From assembly GCF_949987515.2 (NCBI RefSeq), contig NC_082698.1, forward strand, positions 35,267,964-35,331,963: 64,000 nt of DNA, in the 5' to 3' direction. Source of the DNA: Delphinus delphis (lineage: Eukaryota > Chordata > Mammalia > Artiodactyla > Delphinidae). The notes below the pieces were generated by a model. It was not told the DNA's origin, did no database searches, and worked only from the letters and a program-made list of their open reading frames with translations. Both the position numbers and the translations under genes were made by a program. Shown piece by piece: positions 1 through 11,817 of this stretch (position 1 is the stretch's first letter; each line of letters starts with the position of its first letter).

Positions 1-719
1 CTACTCCAAGCATGGCCAGACCCACTACTCGAGTTTCAGTGAAAGGAAGGAGCTTCTCCTCCTCTCTAGTCTGAGATCAACCTTCTCAATCTTTATTTCC
101 TGTCCTAGGATCTACTTCTTCCAAGGGTGGCTGACAGCAGTGAAGTTCACTCCTTTCAAGAGAAACATAGCCCTTCCCCACAGGTGTATTTCTGGGCAAC
201 CACATTATAACACAGCAGTCTTATAATAGTACTTTCTGAGTTAACCAACCTTCAGTAATACCATGGGCAGGAGACCAGAAGTTCAGTCCAGACTGAATAC
301 TGCCAAACCCAAACCAGTCCCCTCGGGAAGGTGAGGTCATTTCCGGCTCACCATTCCCACCCTTTTGCCTTCTGGTCTCCTGTGAACATCGCCTGAATAA
401 GAACACACCCATCCAAGTAGAACACATATATCTGCCAGCGGGTATAAGAAACCATTTTTCTAGGAGAAACGTATCTGCAGAGATGCAGCTCTTTCTGCAC
501 CATCAGTAGTCACCTCTTCCCTTATCTTACAGAGGATCTTAGCCTCTGGAGTTAATAATATCTCCATTTTAGAAAGCCACACTTACTTTACATTTTTTGT
601 AGTATAAAGACTCATTCAGATCGTTTCCTAAGAAACAGAAGTCTGTACTTTTTAAATTTAAGTTTCTACTTTTTGAGTTCCATTAAACTACTTGTGGTTT
701 TAAAATTTCAGTTTTTCCA
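1..719. other. No gene or recognised repeat
   Basis: Unique-looking noncoding sequence; the 68-codon frame at 221-427 shows no family motif. Confidence 0.5.
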
Positions 720-1135
720 GGCTGTATTCATTAAGGTTTCAAATAAAAGTCTTAGCCTGGGCACCACATACATGCTAATTTCAGTTGGAATCCAAACTCC
801 TTAGCACAACTTTCAAGGCACAACACACTTGGGCCTATCTTACCAGCACATATGAATGTATCTTCCCATCATCTCAAACATGCATATATCTGCCCAAGTC
901 GGGGAAAAGCCTTCCCAGAAGATGCTACCCTTACATCTTTATTCATGCCACATTCCCATCTAAAATCCTCCTGATCACTCAAATCCTCCCTGATTTGATG
1001 AAGTCTTTTACTTCATTTGATGAAGTTCATTTCTACCTTTGGATTTCTCCAAGGGTCCTCGCATTCAGCCACCCACCCACCTGCCCAACAGGAGTACATC
1101 AGAGGCCTAACCTTGTCCAAGAGGCCATGTTGGCT
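720..1135 (+). mobile_element. Probable ancient L2 fragment
   Basis: GGAATCCAAACTCCTTAGCA with ACAACTTTCAAGGCAC is the L2 motif for residues near its 3' end. The rest is poorly preserved, and the 118-codon frame here is not gene-like. Confidence 0.5.
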
Positions 1136-1639
1136 CTATAGGGTTTCCAGAAATGGGTAACACATGGGTCGTCCCTCAAAGAGTTTACAATTTTGTAGAA
1201 AAGTATACAAACAATAAAGTCATGTAACTTTTCCACTCAAGACCTGTTTACATTTCTTTTCTCACTTCAAGTCTTCAATACTCTTTCTCTTGTTCCTCAT
1301 CCCCAATGGTCAGAAGAGTCATTTTGGACAACAACATTATTTACCCATTCTATAGCTGATACACATTTGGTGGTGTTTTTTTTCCTTCCAGTTCTTAGTC
1401 ATTTCAAATACATTTGCTATAAACATTAAAAAAAAAAAAAAAGAATAGTCATTCTCTGATTCCAAACTTGTCCCATGCCGTACAGAGAAAATAGATGCAA
1501 TCAGCTGAGGACACCTCATGTTCCCAACGGCAAATCCACCCGCCTACCTGCACTGGTAACCAGATTCTCTACCAGCCCTCTGTCCTTGCTCGCTCTTAAG
1601 CTAAATGCTTCCATTTAGACCCAGATCCCTCTGCAATTA

Positions 1640-2460
1640 TCCCCATTCTTTCCTACATCATCAGTTTTCCTCTCTATTGGCTCATTCCCATCCACACACA
1701 AATATGCCTTAATATCACACATTTAAAAAAATCCAAACACACTCCTTTGAGCCCACACCCTCCGCCAGCTACTGCTGCCTTTTTCTGCTCCTCTTCACAG
1801 CCATACTCTGCAAGAGCGTTGTCTATAGGCACCGTCATTGCTTCCTCACCATCCATACTCTCCCAAACTCTCTCCACACCCAGTTGTGCTTTACCCACCA
1901 TTTTGGCGAAATGGCTCTTGTCAGAGTCACCAATGGCCAAATCCCTTGGCCAGCTCTGTCTTCGTCTTTCTTGGCCTCGCAGCAGGGTTTGGCCTGACTG
2001 ACCTCCCCTTTTCCGTGGAGTCCTTTCCTCTAGTCCTCTGGGCCGCCCACTTTCCTGGCTTCCCCGCTGTGTCATTGGCTACTGCTGCGGAGCCTGCTTT
2101 CCTGAGTCCTTTTTTTATACTAAATTTCTAAATGTTGAGGACCTCAGAGCTCTGTCAGGAACTCACTTCTCTTCCTTCTCTGTAAACTCCTTCCCTAGCT
2201 AATTTCTTAGACGCTTGGGCTTCAAACACCAACTATGCACTGATTACACTCAAACTGATGTCTCCAACCCAGAACTCTTGAGCTCCAGACTTACTGATCC
2301 AACTGCCTACATCCATTTGGATGTGTAAGAGTCATTTCTAATTTAACCTAGGTTCACCCCTCCAAAAAAAAAACCTGTTGATAATCCCACATACACCATA
2401 TCCCCCCCCAAACAACAACAATCTTCTGCTCCCTGCCAAGCCTTCCCCATCTTATAAGTG
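1640..2460 (+). mobile_element. Ancient L2 LINE fragment
   Basis: CACCAATGGCCAAATCC, CTCCAGACTTACTGATCC and AACTGCCTACATCC follow L2 ORF2 order but are heavily diverged. The element resumes at about 3650 after later insertions. Confidence 0.6.
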
Positions 2461-2658
2461 ATGCCACTAGCCAGGGGCAGGTTTTGTGGGCCTAGAGCTG
2501 AAATAATTTATAGAGTCCTGTTTAACATAAAGAATACAAAATTAAAATACAAATTGAGTATGAAAATAAATATTCATTTAGGCTGAGAAATCAAATGAAT
2601 TACAAATTTCAAAATGCTGAAAAATACCATAATCATCACAAAATCAAGAAAGATCATG

Positions 2659-2901
2659 GAAGGACATCCCTGGTGGTCCAGTGGTGGGGACTCTGTGCTC
2701 CCAATTTGGGGGGCCCGGGTTCAATCCCTGGCTGGGGAACTAGATCCCACATGCTGCAATCAAAGATCCCGCACGCTGCAACTACGGATCCCTCATGCAG
2801 CAACTAAAATGATCCTGCACACTGCAACGAGGATCCCGGGTGCCGCAGCTGGGAGGACCTGGCATAGCCAAATAAATAAACGAATAAATAAATATTTAAA
2901 A
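2659..2901 (+). mobile_element. CHR-type tRNA-derived SINE
   Basis: Head GGACATCCCTGGTGGTCCAG with a degenerate B box GGGTTCAATCC, then tail repeats of the form GCACGCTGCAAC and an (AAATA)n end. Flanked by AAGAAAGATCATG at 2646-2658 and AAGAAAGATC at 2902-2911. Confidence 0.9.
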
Positions 2902-2911
2902 AAGAAAGATC

Positions 2912-3116
2912 GGGGCTTCCCTGGTGGCGCAGTGGTTGAGAGTCCGCCTGCCAATGCAGGGGACACGGGTTCGTGCCTTGGTCTGGGAAGATCCCACATG
3001 CCGCAGAGCGGCTGGGCCCGTGAGCCATGGCCGCTGAGCCTGCGTGTCCGGAGCCTGTGCTCCGCAACGGGAGAGGCCACAGCAGTGAGAGGCCCGCGTA
3101 CCGCAAAAAAAAAAAA
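2912..3116 (+). mobile_element. CHR-type SINE, short young subtype
   Basis: GGGCTTCCCTGGTGGCGCAG head, B box GGGTTCGTGCC, 3' end GAGAGGCCCGCGTACCGC and an A-tail. Inserted directly beside the preceding SINE in the same target word; AAGAAAGATCATG recurs at 3117-3129. Confidence 0.95.
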
Positions 3117-3649
3117 AAGAAAGATCATGTAATGTTTTATTAATTGCCTGCCTGGCACATTTTATAACACTTTTCTCCTTACACTTTGGCTGTGCTCTCT
3201 TTGACCGCCTCTTTGTATAAGAACACTTTCTACAAGCAAGAGAGATCAGCTTGTTTCTCTTGCTAAGTTATTCAAAATTAATTTTCTAAAATTATGGATA
3301 ATTTCGAAACATTTATTTTACCTTCACAACTCCTATTTGGTAATAAAGAAAATTCACTTAAAACTTGATAGGCATAGACTTTGGACTAACCAGAACTGTG
3401 GCAATAAGAATTCCCCTTCAAAAATGGACCTCAATTTGAGAGATTTTATGTGGCAGTTTTCATAGCCTTGTACATGTGTGGTGGCTTGGAATGACCCATG
3501 AGTGGGGTCCATATCATTGCTTATCCAGGTAGATTTTCAGACTGGTGTTCTTGGTCACTTAGTGCCATGACCCGAACAGCTGCCCAGTACTTCTGGGTTC
3601 AAATTTTCTGATGTTGAAATATGTCCTAGACATAGTTAAGCCATCCTAC

Positions 3650-4350
3650 TTTTCGGATTTATCCTACAGGTAGATTCTTTCCCTTTCTCTACACTCTATA
3701 TCTCATCCATCAGTAATTCTTGTAGGCTTTTTCTACAAATTATTGCCCCAATTCAACCCCTCCTACAGCTTCACTCTTCTCCTCTATCCTGAGCCACTGT
3801 CCTTCCCCTTATGGACAACTGCCTTAGCCTATGGCCTTGCTGCTAGCTGGCTTTATTCTTACTTCCCTGTCATCGGCTGCCTCTTTTCCTAGCATCTGGA
3901 ATGATCTTTCTAAAGCACAACTCAGCTCCTATCACTCTCCTGGTTAAACTTCAAATGGCTTTGGGCTGCACTGGGAATAATACGCAGTTCCCTCAGGGTC
4001 CCGCCCATTCTGGCCCTGCCTGTTTCTCTGGGCTCACTTCCCTCCACTCCTCCCCCGCCCACTGTGCTCCTGCGGCACTGGCCTAATTCCTGCCACTCCA
4101 AACGCACCAAGTTTATTCCCAGCGGGGCCTTTGTACTTGCTGTTCCTCCTCCTTAGAATGTGCTTCCCCAGCTCTGTAAGCTGCCTAAGCTCATCCTTGG
4201 ACTCAAATTCAGTGGCACCTGTCACGAGGCCTCTCCCATGGCCTTATCTCACATAGCACCCTCCCTCCAGGATTTTACCATTTGCTGCTTCTTTACAGAA
4301 CTTTTTAGTACAGTTCCTATATTTTAATAAATTTTTCCTTCTTTACTGGA
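3650..4350 (+). mobile_element. Ancient L2 3' end
   Basis: Contains the standard L2 3' text: GATCTTTCTAAAGCACAAC, GGGGCCTTTGTACTTGCTG, GAATGTGCTTCCCC and CTCATCCTTGGACTCAAATTC. The frame at 3901-4086 is a by-product of the repeat. Confidence 0.85.
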
Positions 4351-4730
4351 ACATTGACACTCAAACTGAGATGCACATTTTATTTTGTAGGTTTAATAAG
4401 TACCTTTCTAAGGGAGGAAGGTATAAAGAGTGAGCTTTAAGGGAGCCTTTTTCCAGAGCCTTAATTTCCATATGACTATTGACTGGCAGAGGAGACATCA
4501 TGCCAGTCCTCCTTTCCCTACTCTCATCACAACTGTGCTTCTCTGCTTTACGTGCCATTCATCCATCCTGAATCTCACAATGGGTATAAAAGTCTGGGGC
4601 TTGCAGAAAGGGGCAATTGAAATGGATAGTTTAGAGAAAGTAAATGACTTTAATGATAGGATTTAAAGAATCATTTTCTAAGTATTATGATGTCCAATGC
4701 TTTGCTTTCAGCTAAATTAAAGGAGGCCAA

Positions 4731-5083
4731 GGGACTTTCCTGGTGGTACAGTGGTTAAGAATCTGCCTGCCAGTGCAGGGGACACGGGTTTGAGCCCTGG
4801 TCTGGGAAGATCCCACATGCCGCGGAGCCCCTAAGCCCGTGCACCACAACTACTGAGCCTGCGCTCTAGAGCCCGCGAGCCACAACGACTGAGCCCAAGT
4901 GCCACAACTACTGAAGCTCGCGCACCTAGAGCCCGCGCTCTGCAACGAGAGAAGCCACCCAATGAGAAGCCTGCGAACCGCATCGAAGAGTAGCCCCCGC
5001 TCGCCGCAACCAGAGAAAAGCCCACGCACAGCAACAAAGACCCAAGGCAGCCCAAAATAAAAATAAATAAATTTAAAAAAAAA
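4731..5083 (+). mobile_element. CHR-type SINE, long subtype
   Basis: About 350 bp, with the extra body GAGTAGCCCCCGCTCGCCGC not found in the short subtype. The flanks GAGGCCAAG and GAGACCAAG look like a duplication with one change. Confidence 0.93.
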
Positions 5084-5867
5084 GAGACCAAGTAATTTTT
5101 TCAAAGATCACTAAAAATTATTTTAACGTGGATCACTGTGATTTTCTAAATAAAACTTAGAATATACAAGAATCATATACATATGAATATATAACATATT
5201 ATATATTAATTATATATTATATTAATTAGAATTATATAAGAACTTAGAGTCCAAATATATAAATAAATATAAGACTACAACTGAGAATATAATTGAGTTG
5301 AGAAAACAAAATCCTTTCCATTCCCATCTAATTAGTTATGTGAACCAGGTTTATTAATGCTTATGCTTATAAAAACAAAAAGAAGAAATAGAATTGATGT
5401 TGAATCCTGTCTCATTCTATCAGTAAGTAATACTCATCCATGAGTATATGAACTAACTGAAAAAAACCAGTCCCATCTATCTCATTAAGAGGAAGGTATT
5501 TCATAAAATGTTATTTCTTATGTTTAATAAGTACTTATTATAATTTGTAATATAGTTATGTTGTTTTGATCAATTATGTATTAATATCTATGTAATGTTA
5601 ACTGAATCCAGATGAAAATTTTAACACTAAGAATTTTATAGTCACAAGAATAAAAAGAATTTCGATTTACAAAAGTATATTTGTTCAAGATAAATATCAA
5701 TAAAAGACTTTCAAATATAAAAATATATTACATTAGAATGAAATTCTATGGAAGAATTGAAATGGAAATACAAGGAGGAAAAGGAAGAAATTAAAATTCG
5801 TGCCTATTAGAGATGAACCTGTTCATACATTTTAAAAATGGATAATGGCCATATAAATAAAAAGAGT
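5084..5867. other. AT-rich sequence without gene
   Basis: Very AT-rich with short TATATTA stretches (about 5195-5230). I recognise no element. Confidence 0.5.
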
Positions 5868-6319
5868 TGGTTGGACACTCTTGGGCTGCACCCCGCAGGC
5901 CTGTAAGGCCTGTGCTTGCCCAGTTTCAAGACCGAAGAAAGAGCCCGGAGTCAGCAACAGAGACATCCATGGTTTAACGAAGTGGGGGAGCTTACACGTC
6001 TGAAGCAAGGTCCTGGAGCGACACCCCACTGTGTCAGGTAGGACGTGGTGGCAGTCTTCACTCGCGGGGCGGCGGGAGGGGGGGGGGAGGTTACCAGTTA
6101 TAGGGGAATTGACGTCAGGTGGGCTCATTAGTTACCAGGGAAACCAGTAGAGGGGCACGCCCCTCACGGCCCCTTTGATAAGAACAATCACCAGCTGGGG
6201 CCTGGGGCAAGTACGTAGGAAGGTCAGTCATGACTAGGGTGTAGGTGAAGCAGGCACTAGTCAGGCAGGAGATGTACAGAGAGCAAGAGAACAGCCAACT
6301 TGAGTGGCCTGACTGTACA
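5868..6319 (-). mobile_element. Candidate ERV LTR (class unclear)
   Basis: This GC-richer block sits between AT-rich flanks. On the - strand it begins TGTACAGTCAGGCC and ends GTCCAACCA, and contains CTCTTTCTTCGGTCTTG, which resembles a retroviral U5. It has no long ORF of its own and I could not find a clear target duplication, so the borders are approximate. It looks like a cetartiodactyl ERV LTR rather than a gene. A G-run of about 12 lies near 6075-6088. Confidence 0.5.
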
Positions 6320-6548
6320 GACACACAAAATGCTAAAACCTAGCTTCCAAGATTATATTCAGAGGGTGAAGTGTTATTAGGGATTTTATAGACTTTTCGA
6401 TCTCAATTGGAGCAGAAAACCTTTATTAGATATACTTCTAGGGTGCAATTATCACACATTCAACTCACATGTGTTAAGAAACACCTTCTGTCACCAAGCA
6501 GGGGCTGCCTGCCTTTGAAATCCACAATGCTAGCCACACGGTTAGCAC

Positions 6549-7350
6549 TGCAAATCATAACTACAGTGAGTATCACATCACACCGGTCAGGATGGCCATC
6601 ATCCAAAGGTCTACAAATAATAAATGCTGGAAATGGTGTGGAGAAAGAAGACCCCTCTTACAATGATGGTGGGAATGTAAATTGATGCAGCCACTATGGA
6701 GAACAGTATGGAGGTTCCTTTAAAAACTAAAAATAGAATTACCATATGACCCTGCAATCCCACTCCTGGACATATATCTGGAAATAAAACATAATTCGAA
6801 AAGATACATGCATGTTCACTGCAGCACTATTTACAATAGCCAAGACAGGGAAGCAACCTAAATGTCCATCAACAGATGAATGGATAAAGAAGATGTGGTA
6901 TATTTATACAATGGAATGCTACTTAGTCATAAAAATCAATGAAGTAATGCCATTTGCAGCAACATGGATAGACCTAGAGATTATCATAGTAAATGAAGTA
7001 AGCCAGATAAAGCCAAATGTCATATATCACTTATATGTGGAATCTAAAAAAAAAATGATGAAAATGAAATTATATACAAAACAGAAATAGACCCACAGAC
7101 ATAGAAAACAAACTTATGGTTACCAAAGGGGAAAGGGTGGGTGGGATAAATTAGGAGTTTGGGATTAACATATACACACTATTATATATAAAATAGATAA
7201 CCAATAAGAACCTACTGTATAGCACAGGAAACTATACTCAATATTTTGTAAAAGCCTATAAAGGAAAAGAATCTGAAAAAGAATAGATATATATGTATGT
7301 ATAACTGAATCACTTTGCTCTACGCTTTGCGTTAGTTTCCGTACAGCAGA
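6549..7350 (+). mobile_element. L1 3' end (ORF2 terminus and 3' UTR)
   Basis: Truncated L1 beginning in CACACCGGTCAGGATGGCC. It includes a C-terminal ORF2 frame (KKMWYIYTMECYLVIK, about 6880-6930) and 3' UTR text CTACTGTATAGCACAGG. A CHR SINE splits it, with 7512-7552 being the remaining tail. Confidence 0.9.
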
Positions 7351-7364
7351 AACTAACACAACAT

Positions 7365-7497
7365 GGGGACTTCCCTGGGGTCCAGTGGTTAAGACTCTGA
7401 GCTTCCATGCAGGGGCATGGGTTCGATCCCTGATCTGGGAACTAAGATCCCACATGCCACATGGCATGGCCAAAAAAAAAAAGAAAGAAAAAGAAAA
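7365..7497 (+). mobile_element. CHR-type SINE, short, inside L1
   Basis: GGGGACTTCCCTGGGGTCCAG head and CATGGCCAAAAAA tail. A perfect 14-bp duplication AACTAACACAACAT (7351-7364 and 7498-7511) shows it landed in the L1 3' UTR. Confidence 0.95.
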
Positions 7498-7511
7498 AAC
7501 TAACACAACAT

Positions 7512-7552
7512 TGTAAACAACTATATATATGAAGAAATTCATTAGATTAAAA
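7512..7552 (+). mobile_element. L1 3' tail after SINE insertion
   Basis: TGTAAACAACTATATATATG and the following A-rich bases are the end of the L1 that was split at 7351-7364. Confidence 0.7.
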
Positions 7553-8499
7553 AACCACAAAAATCCTGTGTCTCTGTCAGATCTCAGGCAGGAAGGCTCC
7601 TTTAAATCAGGGAGGGATCCCTTCTAGGAAAACTAGAAAGGAAGCCTCCCTCTCCTGGCCCACTCTCTTCTTTGCATAAGACAGAGTTTTATGGCATCAG
7701 AGTAAAAATGGCTTTAATAGACAATGATTCATCCATCTAATTACCATAGAATATAAGATGCAGATCAGCTTCCCAAAGCAAAGGAATTGTAACTGGTTTA
7801 TGGCTCCAAACCATTCAGGCACCTAGAGGTACAGTGTGCAGCTTGTTCATCTTAGAGGGGTCACTTTGACCAAGCGTGTTAGCAGAGAGCCATATACAAG
7901 ACTGGCATCACTCCCCCCACTTTAAAGCTGTCCTTGTTGAACTGGGCTTTGGTGTTAGGTCATCAATCCACTTCGCAAGATGTTATAAGAAACAGTCCCA
8001 TGTAAGTTATTAATGCATTGTTGGATTTATTGTAAGAATATTATTGAGGGTGTGATTCACTGTTTCACACAGCATCTTTACAAGGAGCCGAAGGGGGAAA
8101 TTCCTTTCAATTTTTATCATCAGGGATAGTAATCTTTCTCCTGAGCGTTTGCTTAGTTTTCTTCTTCTGAGTCCTCTACTTAATATTAGTAAGCAGATTC
8201 CACCCCTGCTGACTACTATGGAGTTTGAGGTGAGTTTGTGGGCCAGCACTAACAAGGATACTGTGTTCATGGCAAGCATTTTGTGGGTATGTATGCTCAC
8301 CTTACTACTAGTCTTATTTTTTCTTCTCTATGCTAATTTTTTTCTCTCTACTTTTCTCATACACTGAATTAATCAGGACCCTCAGCTGAGAGTGGCTAGA
8401 AACTCAACTTAATCAAGAAAAAAGGGACTATATTAGGTCTACTAAGAAAACCCACGACTTGGTCTAGCTTTAGCCATGGCTGGAACTAAGAATTCAAAA
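7553..8499. other. Unclassified, no gene
   Basis: Noncoding, not matched to a known repeat by eye. Two overlapping frames at 8010-8367 have no recognisable domain. Confidence 0.45.
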
Positions 8500-8511
8500 A
8501 TTCTCATCAGT

Positions 8512-8653
8512 GGGGACATCCCTGGTGGTCCAGTGGCTAAGACTGCGCTTCCAATGCAGGGGGCACGGGTTCAATCCCTGGTTGGGGAACTAGGATCCCA
8601 CATGCCGAGTGGCATGGCCAAAAAATTTTTTTTAATTTTAAAAATTAAAAAAT
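8512..8653 (+). mobile_element. CHR-type SINE, short
   Basis: GGGGACATCCCTGGTGGTCC head. Perfect 12-bp duplication ATTCTCATCAGT at 8500-8511 and 8654-8665. Confidence 0.95.
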
Positions 8654-9010
8654 ATTCTCATCAGTACTCAGTCTCTTTCCTTCCATCTCTTAGCTTTGCT
8701 CTCTTCTATGGTACCTCTGTTCTCAGGCTCCTGCCTCCCCACCTGGTGGCTCCTGGCACCACCAGGCTTATATCACCCTACAGACAGCAATGCCAGTGGA
8801 AGAAGAGCTTCTTTTTCCCCATGATTCCAATAAGATCTCAGGAATTGAGTTTCCATGGGGGACTTGGCCAAGCCCCGGAGACCAGGCTCATGGAATTCTC
8901 ATATTGGCCGGGTATAGGAACTTGTGATGAGATGGTACCAGTTCCACCTGAGAGGTAGATAGTTCTCTCCAAGAAAATGTAGATAAATAAGGATACAATG
9001 GATATAGGGC

Positions 9011-9180
9011 GGGGACTTCCCTGGTGGTCCAGTGGTTATGACTTCACCTTCCAGTGCAGGGGGTGCAGGTTCAATCCCTGGTTGGGGAGCTAAGATCCCA
9101 CATGCCTTGTGGCCAAAAGGCCAAAACATAAAACAGAAACAGTATTGTAACAAATTCAGTAATGACTTAAAAACAAAAAA
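9011..9180 (+). mobile_element. CHR-type SINE with extended tail
   Basis: GGGGACTTCCCTGGTGGTCC head, with about 60 extra A-rich bases after the usual CCAAAA end. Perfect 14-bp duplication AATGGATATAGGGC at 8997-9010 and 9181-9194. Confidence 0.94.
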
Positions 9181-9194
9181 AATGGATATAGGGC

Positions 9195-11025
9195 AGGCAA
9201 AAACCAAAACCCCACAGTAACAGTTTATATTAAATTTTATTTTTTAAATGGAAGCTTGTGCACTTTCACAAGTTCCCTCATAGCTTTTTAGAACAAAGTG
9301 GGGTATTAATAAATACATGGGAAGTCAAAGTGTAATTTGATTACAGTTACAGTTGCTTAGTGAACATGAAATCAGAAGAAGGGGAATTGCATGTATGATT
9401 CAAATATTTTATGGCTCCAGGCTCTGGGAGCTGAATCATCTGTCTGTACAACCCGGGACAGACAGGTCACAGCTGAGGGTCAGCGCTGGAGACACATTGC
9501 AGGTTCTTTCTTCCTGGTTCGTCCTTTACTAGAGCTACAGTTGTCTGACCATCCTTCTGGGTTATAGTAATACCATTCACTCTATGAAGCTTTAGACAAG
9601 TCAGTGGAGACAGAATTGCCCAGCCTTGCAGCTTCAGGCCTGGAAGCCAATCTGTCTTTTGCCTGTCTTTGTATACATCTCATCTCATCCATTATGGACT
9701 GACTTTATAGTATAACTCAGAGCTTGGGGGGATGCTGAACTTACTGAACATTTACAAGGGAGGCAAAAGATTCCTCTTTTCTTTTCACAAAATGTTGTGT
9801 GCAAGGGGTGGTGGGAGGGCAGCTAGCATGCCCTTAGTTGCTGGTGGTGGGTCAGCCTTTGCCCTCAGATGGCTCACGGCCTTAGGTGCGGAGTGGTAGA
9901 GATGGATAAAACAATTACACTGAGTTCTGTGTGGTACTCTTAGTATACAGGAAAGGGTAATTCAAGCAGCTTCTCTAGAAATCGTGGAGAAGGCAGTTCG
10001 ATTTCTCAGGGGACCAACACTTCCTTGGAATCCTATGGAAGGATGCTGTGTGAATTGACATTAGCTCTTGTAATCCATTGTTATAAGGTTGGCTGAACCT
10101 CCACCATTACCTGCCTCCTATTCTTCAACCTGGAAGGGGGGAGAAATCAGGGATAATAGGCATCCATCATTGTCAGTTAATGCCAGGAAGCTTCACAATT
10201 ACCCAGAATATGGAGGAGACAAACTCTCTCTGCTCGATAAGGCCAGATTTTTTTTTCACCAGAAGCAGGTCCAAAGTTCTGTTCAGAGAAGGAGTAGGAA
10301 CTCCTCACCCAGGTTACACTGCAGTGGGTATTAGCGGAGGAAAGTTAGTCTTCTGGCTCGCCAATAGTGTGTGATTTTAGATTATTGAGGAGGAAATTAA
10401 TGGCAACCTGAAATGGAAATTTCCTCCCCCTCCCCCCTCCCCTCCCCCTCCCCTCCCCCTCCCCTCCCCCTCCCATTCTCTTCTGCTGCATCGCCCTCCC
10501 CTCATCCATGGGACCAGAACTCACACTCCTCCAACCTTAACCTTCCACCCTGGAAGATCAGAGAGAACTGGCTGGAGGAGAAAGAGCTGGAGAAGCGGGA
10601 GGGTGTCCACGGGAGAGGCCCTTGGTGCCTGCAGGGTGAGGACTTGCTCCTTTCTGGGGTGCAAGGAAATTAGGAGAGGGGGCAAAGCCAGGAGGACGAT
10701 GCACAAATAACTCTCCTCTTCACCTCTGCCCTGGCCCCCAGCTTTTGCAGCTCCAGATCTCTGAGGCAATAAGTGAACATTTTAGAAAATAACTGCATAG
10801 CTCCTTAACGTCCAATACGTATTTGTTTTAGGAAAACGGGGCAGCTAACGAGCAGCAGCAGCTCCCTCTCTGTAGGCCACCAGAAAGCCAGAATCATCTA
10901 GCTAGACCACAACTCTGGTCCCAACAGTTTCTACTCCCAAGTAATTCCCTAGAGTCACACCTTGTGGGAGAGAAGAGGAGAGACTGCCAGGTACCTGATT
11001 TGAACATTCCTAAAGACCTAAAGAC
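9195..11025. other. Unclassified intergenic sequence
   Basis: Contains the CCCCTC tract only; the remaining frames are under 90 codons and show no family motifs. Confidence 0.45.
10423..10474 (+). repeat. (CCCCTC)n tract
   Basis: Pure C-rich tract of CCCCTC units, so the - strand carries many runs of three or more G's. Confidence 0.95.
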
Positions 11026-11039
11026 AAAGCTTATTCCTT

Positions 11040-11250
11040 TTTTTTTTTTTTTTTTTGTGGTACGCGGGCCTCTCACTGTTGTGGCCTCTCCTGTTGCGGA
11101 GCACAGGCTCTGGACGCGCAGGCTCAGCGGCCATGGCTCACGGGCCCAGCTGCTCCGCGGCATGTGGGATCTTCCTGGACCGGGGCATGAACCCGTGTCC
11201 CCTGCATTGGCAGGCGGACTCTCAACCACCGCACCACCAGGGAAGCCCCC
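11040..11250 (-). mobile_element. CHR-type SINE, short young subtype
   Basis: Begins with a T-run and ends CCACCAGGGAAGCCC. Perfect 14-bp duplication AAAGCTTATTCCTT at 11026-11039 and 11251-11264. Confidence 0.96.
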
Positions 11251-11519
11251 AAAGCTTATTCCTTGATTTTCCTTCTCCCTCTCCCCCCAGCAAAGTAACC
11301 AGATTTGATGTCTTGCCCAGAGTGAAATCTTAATAAATGATTATAAATATTTTTTGCCAAAATCAAGAAAATGATAAACATTTATGGAACATAGGCTCCC
11401 AGCTTGGCACTGTATCAACAGTGGTGGAGGAGATAGGATGAAGTATTGTAGGTGATAAACACTGCATCTAAAGAGTTAAAGAATATAACACAAATGACAC
11501 ACCACAAGAAAAGCTAACC

Positions 11520-11633
11520 ATTCAAGTCTTTATGAGAAAAACTTAGAGAGGTTAAGTATATTACCAAGGGCACAGAGCTGGTAAGCGATGGAACCAGCAT
11601 TCTAGCCCTAAGACATCAAAGCATTTTGCCACC
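11520..11633 (-). mobile_element. MIR
   Basis: TTAGAGAGGTTAAGTATATT and GGGCACAGAGCTGGTAAGCG are the MIR core read backwards. Confidence 0.7.
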
Positions 11634-11662
11634 AGCCCTAAGACATCAAAGCATTTTGCCAC
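11604..11662 (+). repeat. 30-bp tandem duplication
   Basis: AGCCCTAAGACATCAAAGC and the following TTTTGCCACC occur twice back to back (11604-11633, 11634-11662), at the end of a MIR. Confidence 0.9.
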
Positions 11663-11817
11663 TGCTGCCTTCGCAGCAGCGAAGGAGCTCTGTGCCATTC
11701 ATCAAACTCCAGGCTCCAGGGAGAAGGTTTTCGGAAAATTAGCGTCAAAGCCTGGGCTAGGATCTGGGCCTGTAACTTTTGGCTCAAATTATTGTGAGGT
11801 CTGGAAATTATTTCCAA

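Noticed and set aside
2659..3116. SINE heads as functional tRNA genes
   Set aside because: The A and B box-like words are those of tRNA-derived SINEs; no cloverleaf or anticodon arm can be drawn.
2614..3132. 172-codon open frame on the + strand
   Set aside because: It spans two CHR SINEs; the peptide ([16 protein letters not shown]) recurs at every copy of that SINE.
8010..8300. Possible nuclear mitochondrial insertion suggested by a hydrophobic frame
   Set aside because: No mitochondrial gene order, tRNA or conserved protein motif could be recognised.
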